DNA from: Corallochytrium limacisporum
Taxonomy: Eukaryota > Opisthokonta
Assembly: GCA_002811645.1 (NCBI GenBank)
Contig: PDIP01000101.1
Span: forward strand, 1 to 33,145
Length of the DNA stretch: 33,145 nt
Direction of reading: 5' to 3'
Below the pieces are notes generated by a model that made no database searches, was not told the DNA's origin, and saw only the letters and a list, made by a program, of their open reading frames with translations. Below, piece after piece: positions 25,172 through 33,145 of this stretch (positions are counted from its first letter, which is position 1; each line of letters begins with the position of its first letter). The translations under genes and the position numbers were made by a program.

Positions 25172-28126
25172 TTAAGCATCGTCGTTATTGTTATTTTCAC
25201 CAGGAACACGACCAGATGCACCAGTAATCCGCTGCTCAAGGTGCTTGCGCATCAACAGAGCCGAATACGTGTGATGCACAAACGGTAGGACTTGAATTTC
25301 TGTCAGTCGACGTGACATCAACCCTGGTCCGAGCATCAGAGCAACGGAGCAACGGAAGCTTGTGCTGGTCTTCCCACCGAGTACTGACTGCACGAGGCTG
25401 TCGATCAGTTCGTTGTTATGGCGCTTGACATCCGCGTCCACTTGAGTCTTGGCAGTGGCAGATCCCGGAACATTGCCCTTCATCGCGTCCTTTGCGTTCA
25501 CGCGGGCCCGCTTGACTCCATTGGCTATGGCTGGATTGTTCTCGTCGTTGGCGCCAAGCTCGTCATCAAAGGTTTCCATGCCCAGACGTTTGCGCTCTGG
25601 CGCGTTGCTAGCAACTGACTGGGACGGGATCATAATGTTGGTGTTGTAGCCGCTCTTGACCTGTTCGAGGAGGCTCTGCTTAGGTTGCACCGGCCCATTC
25701 AAAGTGGCGGTGCTGGAGGGATGTACGGGCAACCCAGTGCTAGAGAGCGCATCTTGCTGCTGCAAAAGGTCCCGCCTATGGTTCAGACGGGTGTTCCTAT
25801 TTTTTTGTCCAGCCAAGGACACAGGCACGTTGGTTTTCGTGCGACGTGTGGTTCTCTTCTTGCTGCCAAACTGGGACAGCATAGCATCTACCTGGTTGTT
25901 GCTTGCTTCCCCAGTGAGCATGGCCATTATCGCGTCACCGGGTCTCTTGTTGCTTTCGTCTTCTTCATCATCGCGATGGGCAGCTGCCACAATATCTGCT
26001 ATAGCTTTCTGATTCTGCAGGGTGCTGTCCATCTCCATCCGTTCAGATTCATCGACACTGGCATTGTTGACAAGTATAGACTCATCATCGCGCTTGGATG
26101 GCTTGGATGTGTTCACGCTTCGTGAGTTCACATTCGACGCATTCGCAAAGGGAATGGTGGCAGAACCGTCAACAGTAATGACAAAGTTGGCACCCGTTTC
26201 TTGACCTTCTCCTTCGGGCCCAGACACAGCATCGGCTAGCTGTGCGCCGGAAATATTAGTGCTATTCCCAGCTTCAGGATTCTTAACCGTGGATGACCTT
26301 GGTAGACCCCGTGACTCAGGAGTGTGAATACGCGACGGCAGTCTTGACGATTGCGACTGATTTCCGATGGGGGTGGCGTTCTGCTCCATATGTTGCATGG
26401 TTTCATTGTTGGCATCCGCAAGGGATTTCTGCTTTGCGATTCTCGGACTGGAGCGCACGGGTGTCCTTGCAATTGCCTTCTTTTGTTTCTTCGACGAAGG
26501 GGTAGCCTTTCTCTTCCGGCTTGGCGCCCTTCTATCCGGTGTGACCGGAAGATCTTGCGCTTGCACAGATACATTTTCTGCTGCCTCGGAGATAATCGAA
26601 TTGTCCAGCACATTGTCGACATTAGATAGGTTTTGCTTCACATCAGCCAACGTGTCATTCAGCGCATTGCTGTTCTCAATTTGAGTGCGTTGTGATTGCC
26701 GGTCCGGGACTCCAGCTGCCAAACTGCCGGTGAAGCAGCAGTTCTGGTAGGCCCTGAAATGGAATACAAAATACGCACTGCCGGCCCTACTCTGCCGCAG
26801 CTTGGCCAGCCTCATTGCGGCATCCGGACAATCCAAGATGAGAATACCCCGAAACTCAACTCGCTCTCGCTGGCGCCAAATGGCACCAGTGTGTACAGAT
26901 CCATGATGACATAGAGCACGAAGGATACCACCATCTGGATTAACAGTGCGGTTTCGGTCGTCCTCGATAAGATCTTCGTATGTCACTTTAAGCACCACGT
27001 AATGTGAGATGGCGCCAAATAAGCCCATTACCTCGGACAGATTCTTGATACCCTTCTCCTCGATAAATATTGAGTACATCCAACTCTGTGATGCTATAGT
27101 CTGGTCCTCTCCTTCCACCCTGCGGCTATGTCTAACATAGACAGGAGTGTCCTGAACGACGGTGGCGTCGGGCAAGGTTTTCTCAACCGCAAGGGAGCCG
27201 GTCGCTCCATCAATGGGATCCCCAAGACTGGCCATCACATGGTTCTGGAACTTGCTCACCACCGCCATCTGGAGGTTATGCAGCTGCTTTTCTTTGGCGC
27301 CTTCCTGCACAAAGTACAACTGTGCGAGTGCCAGGCCTCTGGATTGAATTTCTCCCGTGCACAGGTACCGTTCCGGTCGAATGGAGCACTCTTTACGGGC
27401 AGACAGATATTTCAATGCACTTTCTGTGCGTGCCGCCGTGCTATGAGGTACTTCGTGCGGTCTCTCATGACTTGGTGTTACTAATACATCCATATCAGGT
27501 CCGAACTTGGTTGACCGATCAAGAGCAACATCTGGAGGACATGCGGGCTCCTGAGTGTCATTTTCAAAGTTGTCAACTATCACTATTTTGATTCCGAAAT
27601 TTGTGACACATGCTTCAAGTTCCTTGGAGCTTAGAAGACAAACCAGATCTCGTTGTGACTTTTCATCAGCACTGTCGTACACAATCCACATGAGCTCTGG
27701 TGCCCCCTGGTTACGCTTGGACGGAGTCGATGGCCTACCGCCCATTGGCTCCCGCATGCAGGTCACGAGCTCCTCGATAGTAACTCCAATGGCCTGTTTC
27801 GGGTAGAACACCTGCCAATCCATGTTTACCAGATGCAAATCAACGTCTTCCTTCCAGTCCTCCCATCCCAATTGCTGCTGAACGAAGTCATGGTTTCTGG
27901 CGCGGATGTGGTTCAGGACTTTAGCAAGAACCAGTTCACAGCCCGCCGTGCCTACAACCCAGGCGACTCCTTTGGTGTGCTCCTCTGACTTTAAAGGTGG
28001 AGTCGAGGAAGACTCTTTCACATCCAACGAAGCGGAAGTAGCTTCCACAGCTTTTACCGCATTCATTGGCGTTGCTGTCGGCATTGTGCCTTTGGCACTT
28101 ATGGTCTTGGAGCGCCTTCGTGCCAT
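25172..28126 (-). CDS. Unrecognised large nuclear-type protein with possible RRM-like domain
   Basis: I do not recognise this 984-residue protein. The ATG lies in a strong context (GGAACCATGG). Residues about 52-187 look like a folded alpha/beta region: GVAWVVGTAGCE, then ELMWIVYDSA and IKIVIVDNF. Residues about 350-458 resemble a divergent RRM: strand YSIFIEEKG, helix NLSEVMGLFG, strand YVVLKV, strand FRGILILDC (RNP1-like position), helix AAMRLAKL and strand YFVFHF. Residues 534-568 carry a bipartite basic signal (SRKRKATPSSKKQKK) and proline-directed sites (TPVR, SSPR), suggesting a nuclear protein under CDK-type control. The next 300 residues are low-complexity, Asn/Ser/Asp-rich and probably disordered. 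The last 80 residues appear folded again (NELIDSLVQSVLGG ... FVHHTYSALLMRKHLEQ). A role in RNA or chromatin is possible but unproven. The open frame is long and uninterrupted, so the gene itself is secure. Confidence 0.85.
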   Translation of the reverse strand: MARRRSKTISAKGTMPTATPMNAVKAVEATSASLDVKESSSTPPLKSEEHTKGVAWVVGTAGCELVLAKVLNHIRARNHDFVQQQLGWEDWKEDVDLHLVNMDWQVFYPKQAIGVTIEELVTCMREPMGGRPSTPSKRNQGAPELMWIVYDSADEKSQRDLVCLLSSKELEACVTNFGIKIVIVDNFENDTQEPACPPDVALDRSTKFGPDMDVLVTPSHERPHEVPHSTAARTESALKYLSARKECSIRPERYLCTGEIQSRGLALAQLYFVQEGAKEKQLHNLQMAVVSKFQNHVMASLGDPIDGATGSLAVEKTLPDATVVQDTPVYVRHSRRVEGEDQTIASQSWMYSIFIEEKGIKNLSEVMGLFGAISHYVVLKVTYEDLIEDDRNRTVNPDGGILRALCHHGSVHTGAIWRQRERVEFRGILILDCPDAAMRLAKLRQSRAGSAYFVFHFRAYQNCCFTGSLAAGVPDRQSQRTQIENSNALNDTLADVKQNLSNVDNVLDNSIISEAAENVSVQAQDLPVTPDRRAPSRKRKATPSSKKQKKAIARTPVRSSPRIAKQKSLADANNETMQHMEQNATPIGNQSQSSRLPSRIHTPESRGLPRSSTVKNPEAGNSTNISGAQLADAVSGPEGEGQETGANFVITVDGSATIPFANASNVNSRSVNTSKPSKRDDESILVNNASVDESERMEMDSTLQNQKAIADIVAAAHRDDEEDESNKRPGDAIMAMLTGEASNNQVDAMLSQFGSKKRTTRRTKTNVPVSLAGQKNRNTRLNHRRDLLQQQDALSSTGLPVHPSSTATLNGPVQPKQSLLEQVKSGYNTNIMIPSQSVASNAPERKRLGMETFDDELGANDENNPAIANGVKRARVNAKDAMKGNVPGSATAKTQVDADVKRHNNELIDSLVQSVLGGKTSTSFRCSVALMLGPGLMSRRLTEIQVLPFVHHTYSALLMRKHLEQRITGASGRVPGENNNNDDA

Positions 28127-28184
28127 GGTTCCTTAGGATCACGGAGTAAATAGAAATCGCCACAATATGGTAAAAGTATTCACA

Positions 28185-28193
28185 TTATAAAAA
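28185..28193 (-). promoter_or_regulatory. TATA-like element upstream of the unknown 984-residue gene
   Basis: Read on the minus strand, TTTTTATAA lies about 60 bp before the ATG of the large unrecognised gene. This is the best placed of the TATA-like runs in the window, but it rests on composition alone. Confidence 0.3.
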
Positions 28194-28466
28194 GTTCCCG
28201 GTAAAATGCGATTCTTTCTGCCAATCTGTATATTCATCAACTAATGGTGCAGGCTAATGGGGAATTTCCTGTGTTGTATTTTTTTATAGTTTCTAGTCTC
28301 TCATACCTCCACTGTGCGGATGCGATTGATGCCCAAGGAAGAACAAATGAGTATGCTGCATTCTTTTCCCGCTTTTTAGCAGCCTTATTCCTATGTCTCA
28401 CCGCTCATGACATGGTGTCTCTTGGGACAAGATTACACCGCTGAGGCTTTTAAACTGAGGAAACAG

Positions 28467-28492
28467 AAAGAAAGAAAGAATGAATGAATGAA
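28467..28492. repeat. GAAA/GAAT tetranucleotide microsatellite
   Basis: Three units of gaaa are followed by three units of gaat. It is a short, impure microsatellite in intergenic DNA. Confidence 0.85.
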
Positions 28493-28615
28493 GGAGACAT
28501 CGAGGTCTCTCTCCCATACATATAATATATATACATATTCCATTTCGCGCCCGGTTTCTGCGGTGCCCGATTGTTCCCCGCGCAAGAGAGAGGGTCTCCG
28601 CCCCGCAAAACTATG

Positions 28616-28629
28616 CCCCCCCCCCCCCC
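28616..28629. repeat. C14 tract
   Basis: Fourteen consecutive C in a GC-rich part of the intergenic space; the complementary strand is a G14 run. Confidence 0.95.
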
Positions 28630-29066
28630 TCGGCTGTCTCCAAAACTTTCGCGCTCAAATGGAGTGGGAAGCGGGCAGGCTAACAACTCGCAGGGAGCTG
28701 AATGAAGCCGAAGCGCCGGCGGGACGGGGCACCCAGGGGGAGAAAAATCGGACTCTGGGGTTTGCAATAAACACTGAAACCATAATTATTAGTAATTAAA
28801 TTGAATTCCACTCAACAGTAAGGTATTTCAATATACGTAGTCAGGGATTCTCTAAAACCTGCAGTTCTTTTGGCCATGGAGCCATGTGCTTCGCAGTCCA
28901 GAAAAGCTGGGGAGTACCTGCAGTGGAGGAGAGGGGTTCTATTTTATACAAGATCAAGGGCAGCTGGGTTGGCTGATCACAGGGGTCTGATTGGCTGGTT
29001 GGTCTAGTGCGACACTAGACAAATCTCTTTCGCAAAAATGCAGCCTCTGTGGCTACGATTTGGCTT

Positions 29067-29079
29067 CCCCCCCCCCCCC
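29067..29079. repeat. C13 tract
   Basis: Thirteen consecutive C, the second such tract in the same intergenic space and adjacent to the Harbinger-like remnant. Confidence 0.95.
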
Positions 29080-29120
29080 ACTCCCTTTTCTACCTCATGA
29101 GGAGAGAATGCTCCCCTGGT

Positions 29121-29376
29121 CGAAAGTTGGTTCGCTGAACTGTTAGTCCCAGCGCACCACTGTGCAACAAAACAGTAGGTCGCTCTCGGTTTTGTTGGAC
29201 TGAGAGAGTCTCCGTTCACGAGGGTTGTGTCCTCAAAACGGAGGGCGTGGTGCACATCCCGCTGGTAGAGTGGCAAGTTGTGTACACAGCGCGTTGAATT
29301 GAGCGGGTGTCACAAGGAAATGATCGTAGATCTCCAGGGATGTGTCACTCAGCGGCTTGATTAGCATTTGGTAGTA
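29121..29376 (-). pseudogene. Possible decayed PIF/Harbinger transposase N-terminal fragment
   Basis: On the minus strand one frame reads YYQMLIKPLSDTSLEIYDHF then LVTPAQFNALCTQLATL (29266-29376). This resembles the Harbinger pattern Y-x-L-x-x-x-L-x-x-x-D...F-x-M-S-P-x-x-F-x-x-L. After a +1 shift, EDTTLVNGDSLSP followed by a segment ending AQWCAGTNSSANQLS (29121-29234) sits where the family has DTxxR-x-x-ISP-x-x-RL...LATG-x-S. The catalytic DDE part was not found; a poly-G run and stops follow. Similarity is at the level of pattern only, so this is a weak call. Confidence 0.3.
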
Positions 29377-31101
29377 GCGCCATTTTTTTTTTGGGCCTGT
29401 GTGTTCGAGTAAATTGCCAAACATTTGTGAATGTGGCCTACAAGTGTTCCAAACAGAACCGTGTGTCAGGTCACAAATGGTCCCCAGAACTCGAACTCCC
29501 CCAAATCTCCCCGGGGCAATCGTACATTCTGGGTTGCATTTTTGGTTATAGGTCTCCTGGAGAGCCAATCACACAACGCGGAAATGATTGCGCTCCGTGG
29601 GACGGGAGGTGTGATCATCACCTCCACCTGCCTGCTTTGATCTGTTGTACGTTTGGCAGTACAAACAACAAAGTGTTGTGATTTGAGCATGTACCCATCT
29701 GTGTTGCTGACGTACAAAACTCCTCTGGGAAAGTTTCGACTAAGGCGACCAGCATGCACATTTAGCTTCATGGAAGTAAGAGGAGAGAACGAGTGATTGA
29801 TGTCACTTGGATCCTATCAGGTGCGCTCTTCCGCACCACGTTAAACCCGCATGCACATCCTCCGACTCACAATTACACCTGCCCGTAACATCTATCCTAA
29901 CCCGAACACAACACAGTAAAGGCACCATGTTGTCGATAAATTCTGGGCGGATGCTAGACGTACGCATGATAGCCCACGGACAACCCCAGTCCATATAATT
30001 TGGTGCCTATGGTCACCCTTCCAATTCTTCCCTTTAGAGGCAGGTGCGAAGGTGTCTTTTGGTTAAGCGGTGCTCTCCAACAGAGAACTGTATCACCGAT
30101 ATTCTGAACTTCCCTAAATCTCTGTGTTCTCTTATGTTTTAATGGAAGGGCCCAGCCCAGAACACATGGTATCGCAGGGTCGTGTGATGCCTTACTCTGC
30201 TCCGTCTTGTTGCGCGCTCCAGTGCGGGAATGCCCATCGCTGAGGGTGACAGTGTCCGAGTCCCATTGGCCCTGTGTTACCGAATTCCCCATATGCCCCA
30301 CCGGCCCCCCTCCCCCACACACGCACACACAAGAAATTTTGTCGCTTGTGGCTTTTGGTATTTGCTTGCGTTTGAACAAGCAGCCAGCCACCTGAGGCGT
30401 TCTCTCCCCCAAAATGCTAAACCGCATGCGACCCCCCCTCCCTCCCTCGCCCGACCAAAGGAAGCGTTTCGGTTTGATTCGAAAAGGAGGAGATTACCCG
30501 GCGACACGAAGCCACCGTTGTTCATTTCGGAGGCTCCTGAACAAGCCCCGGGAGTACAAGTGGCTTGTTTTCAGTACATAATAAATAGGCTTTCGCACAC
30601 TGCGAATCGTAACTGTCTCTGTTCTGAATCCCACGGGGCACATCGGAAGCCTCTGCCCCGGTCGGGAGACGTGGCCAGCCGAGTCAGATGACACACTCGG
30701 AGTGCCGCAGATGGGTGCGTTTGAGCGGAGTAGCAGATTCTGCTGCCACAGTCCTCTAACCTACACTATTGAGTTGTCGTTGTTCTACTGCTGGTTGTTT
30801 TCGCGCTGCTTCACAACCCCCTTAAGGGGCATACCAACTCGCGGACTGCAGCGTCGGGGAATTATCGGCAACAACAACGGAAGCGCACTGGCAGTTTGAG
30901 TTCTACATTTTTCGTTGGCGCATGTGCCAAGCGATGGCTCCCGGACACTCGGAAGTCCGAAGTTTGCAAGCATCCCTAACACACAGGTACTTGATTAGGT
31001 GCACCGGATGATTCACACGATCAGATCCCTATTCCAATACTCTACGAGTTCAAAAGTGTATTGACACTTAAATTAAACAGTTTGGTTCAAACGAAACAAA
31101 C

Positions 31102-32739
31102 ATGGTGTCCATGGACAAGCGTTCCAGCTCCTCTCAGGCCCCTATCTTTGTCATCAAGAAGGTACTGATCAGCGATAACCTCGCTGACGTGTGCGCCGAG
31201 ACTCTTCGTGCTGGTGGTATTGAGGTGGACTGCAAGCAAAAGCTGCCCAAAGAGGAACTCTGCAAGATTATTGGTGAGTATGATGGTCTGGTCGTCCGCT
31301 CCGACACCAAGGTGACCAAGGAGGTGCTCGATGCCGCTACAAACCTGAAATTGATCGGTCGTGCTGGTGTAGGTGTTGACAACATTGATGTCGCATACGC
31401 CACCAAGAAAGGTGTCATCGTCATGAACACCCCCGGTGGTAACACCGTCTCCGCTGCTGAACACACTTGCGCTCTAATGCAGGCTCTGGCCCGCAACATT
31501 CCCCAGGCTGCTGGTGGTATGGCGAACGGCAAATGGGACCGCAAGAAGTACATGGGATTCGAACTCAACGGTAAGACTCTGGGTATCATCGGTCTGGGCC
31601 GCATTGGTCGCGAAGTCGCCAGCCGCATGCAAGCCTTCGGTATGAAGACCGTCGGCTATGACCCCATGCTTCCTGCCGAGAAGGCCTCCGAGTATGGCAT
31701 CAAGTTTTACCCCCTCGATGACCTGTGGCAGCACTGTGACTTCATCTCTGTGCACACACCTTTGACTGAGGGCACCCGCAACATGGTCAACAAGGAGACC
31801 ATTGCCAAGTGCAAGAAGGGAGTCTACTTTATTAACGTGGCGCGGGGTGGTATTATCAACGAGGCTGAGATGCTGGAGATGATTGAGGGCGGCCACTGCG
31901 GCGGTGCTGGTCTCGATGTGTTCCCCACTGAGCCCCCGGCAGATCTGGACAGCAACCCCCTGTTCAAGCACCCCAAGGTTATTTGCACCCCTCACCTCGG
32001 TGCTTCCACCAAGGAGGCCCAGGACAAGGTTGCAGAGGAGATTGCAGAGGCCTTTGTGGCTGCTTCCAAGGGCGGTGAGCTGCTCGGTGTTGTCAACGCT
32101 CCTGCTCTGACGAAGGCCTTCGCCCCGGATCTGAAGCCTTGGATTGAATTGGGTATCAAAATGGGTGCTCTTGCTGCGCAGAACACGGGTAAGTCTGCCC
32201 AGATCAAGTCCCTCACTGTTGGTGTCTATGGTCTGAAGTCTCAGCTGAGCTCTCTGACTTCTGCCGTGACCTGTGGTTTCATGCACCACGTCTCCACTCA
32301 GTCTGTGAACCTAGTGAACGCCCAGTCCCTGGCTGAGGAAAAGGGCTTCACCATCTCTCAGACCGTCCATAACAATCCCCACACCATGGTACAGCAGTGC
32401 CTCGAGATCCGGGTGGATACCACTAACGGTACATCCACCTATGAGGGTACGGTCTATGGCAATGACTCTGTTCGCCTGATCCGTGTCGATGACTTCGATT
32501 GTGAGGTCAGCCCCTCCGGTTTCCTCCTCCTGTACCGCAACCAGGACGTTCCCGGTACTCTGGCCAAGGTCACCACCATTCTGGGAGATGCCAACATCAA
32601 CATTGGTGACTTCAGCATGGGTCGCAAGAACAAGGAGGCACTGTGTATCCTGACCACCGACTCGGATATAAACCAGGATGTTTTGGACAAGATTGTCTCC
32701 ACTCCCAACATCATCTCTGCCAAGAGCATGACCTTCTAA
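31102..32739 (+). CDS. PHGDH: D-3-phosphoglycerate dehydrogenase, long form with ACT domain
   Basis: The 545-residue enzyme oxidises 3-phosphoglycerate to 3-phosphohydroxypyruvate with NAD+, the first step of serine synthesis, in the cytosol. The ATG at 31102 has a strong context (ACAAACATGG). The N-terminal substrate domain has KVLISDNLAD and LVVRSDTKVT. RAGVGVDNIDVAYATKKG leads into the NAD domain, with GKTLGIIGLGRIGREVA as the dinucleotide fold. The catalytic triad is R248 (NVARGGI), E277 (LDVFPTEPP) and H298 (CTPHLGASTKEAQ). An intervening ASB-type domain follows the catalytic part. A C-terminal ACT domain (about 470-545: FLLLYRNQDVPGTLAKV ... ANINIGDFSMGR) is the usual serine-sensing module. 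Length and sequence fit the long type shared by animals and many bacteria. Codons favour GGT, AAG, CTC and GTC strongly, suggesting high expression. Confidence 0.98.
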   Translation: MVSMDKRSSSSQAPIFVIKKVLISDNLADVCAETLRAGGIEVDCKQKLPKEELCKIIGEYDGLVVRSDTKVTKEVLDAATNLKLIGRAGVGVDNIDVAYATKKGVIVMNTPGGNTVSAAEHTCALMQALARNIPQAAGGMANGKWDRKKYMGFELNGKTLGIIGLGRIGREVASRMQAFGMKTVGYDPMLPAEKASEYGIKFYPLDDLWQHCDFISVHTPLTEGTRNMVNKETIAKCKKGVYFINVARGGIINEAEMLEMIEGGHCGGAGLDVFPTEPPADLDSNPLFKHPKVICTPHLGASTKEAQDKVAEEIAEAFVAASKGGELLGVVNAPALTKAFAPDLKPWIELGIKMGALAAQNTGKSAQIKSLTVGVYGLKSQLSSLTSAVTCGFMHHVSTQSVNLVNAQSLAEEKGFTISQTVHNNPHTMVQQCLEIRVDTTNGTSTYEGTVYGNDSVRLIRVDDFDCEVSPSGFLLLYRNQDVPGTLAKVTTILGDANINIGDFSMGRKNKEALCILTTDSDINQDVLDKIVSTPNIISAKSMTF

Positions 32740-33145
32740 TTTTGTCTTTTCGAAGGTTTTGCCATCGGGCGCAACACCCTTGAGCGAAGGTAACACGCAG
32801 CCGGTATCATCATACTCTTTATCATAACTGTAGCATTACAAAACACAGGGTTATCCGGTAACATATGTTAGCAACAAAGTGAAGAAAATTGCTCATGCAA
32901 CCTCGGGGTTTGCGGATGCGACTTCCTCCGATGCATGACAGCCCAAAGCGACTCAGGCGTGAAAGTGCGAGATATCTCTCTACCGGCAACGGTGGGGGTT
33001 CGGCGGCGCGAAGTTTTCAGCATATTGCTAGGCCGCACGCCCAACTCACGGGGGAGAAGGGGAGAGGGTGAGAGAGCGAGAGGACCCAGATTCCGGTCTC
33101 ACTTTTGAACAACCAGGTTCTCCCCCGTCCCCGCTTCCCCTCCCC
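32740..33145. other. 3' flank of PHGDH
   Basis: About 400 bp follow the PHGDH stop. I see no gene; the last 100 bases are GC-rich with purine and pyrimidine runs. By the pattern of the window a minus-strand gene would be expected within about 300 bp of the stop, but no convincing C-terminal coding end is visible. Confidence 0.5.

Larger units (their letters stand above)
28127..31101. other. 3.0 kb head-to-head intergenic region
   Basis: No intact gene is supported between the divergent unknown gene and PHGDH. It holds a TATA-like run near 28185, a GAAA/GAAT microsatellite (28467-28492), an AT-rich patch (28513-28541), C14 and C13 tracts, a CA-rich stretch (30317-30333), and a weak Harbinger-like transposase remnant on the minus strand (29121-29376). 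Confidence 0.5.

Noticed and set aside
29470-29505. tRNA B-box-like sequence on the minus strand (AGTTCGAGTTC)
   Set aside because: The flanking bases do not form a T stem and no acceptor, D or anticodon stem could be drawn.
30317-30333. CA-rich stretch as a functional repeat
   Set aside because: Too short and impure to be more than ordinary simple sequence.
31474-32289. 271-codon open frame antisense to PHGDH
   Set aside because: Caused by strong codon bias in a highly expressed gene; no protein-like features.

Overview
The window looks like nuclear DNA from a unicellular eukaryote with few introns. All nine confident genes read as single uninterrupted frames, including one of 1,520 codons. 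Each has an ATG in a plausible context, and there are no operon-like overlaps. The gene set mixes animal-like proteins (ILRUN/C6orf106 family, a DM13/DOMON/cupredoxin/cytochrome b561 protein, a long PHGDH with ACT tail) with a fungal Slm-like F-BAR/PH protein. I infer a non-animal opisthokont, perhaps a holozoan protist, but the sequence alone does not name the organism. There is a 32-base N gap at 19893-19924.

Layout. 1-1575: no recognisable gene. 1576-3837 (+): serine/threonine kinase of the AMPK/MARK type with FixL-like PAS domains at its N terminus. 3967-4713 (-): CCDC124/Lso2-type ribosome-binding factor. 4714-8233: a long gap that hides a decayed Ty1/copia reverse transcriptase on the minus strand (about 5045-6060). 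8234-11662 (+): secreted/membrane multi-domain redox protein. 11925-16487 (-): mitochondrial RNA polymerase. 16488-20503: 4 kb without a recognisable gene, with simple repeats and the assembly gap. 20504-21964 (+): F-BAR/PH protein. 22080-23384 (-): TRM61, the catalytic subunit of tRNA m1A58 methyltransferase. 24287-25027 (+): ILRUN-like protein. 25172-28126 (-): large unrecognised nuclear-type protein with a possible RRM-like fold. 28127-31101: 3 kb gap with a weak Harbinger-like transposase remnant. 31102-32739 (+): D-3-phosphoglycerate dehydrogenase.

The arrangement is strikingly regular. The first eight genes form four tail-to-tail pairs with only 115-262 bp between stop codons, while the head-to-head spaces are 0.9-4.0 kb. 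The ninth gene continues the + orientation expected of the next pair. The long head-to-head spaces carry homopolymeric C/G tracts of 13-14 bases and the transposon debris. The genes themselves belong to unrelated processes: oxygen/nutrient-type signalling, ribosome protection, transmembrane electron transfer, mitochondrial transcription, membrane shaping, tRNA modification, ubiquitin/autophagy-type adaptor and serine synthesis.

The most promising novelties are the PAS-kinase, whose first PAS domain keeps a histidine at what appears to be the FixL haem-ligand position, the five-module redox protein, the unrecognised 984-residue protein, and the decayed copia element.
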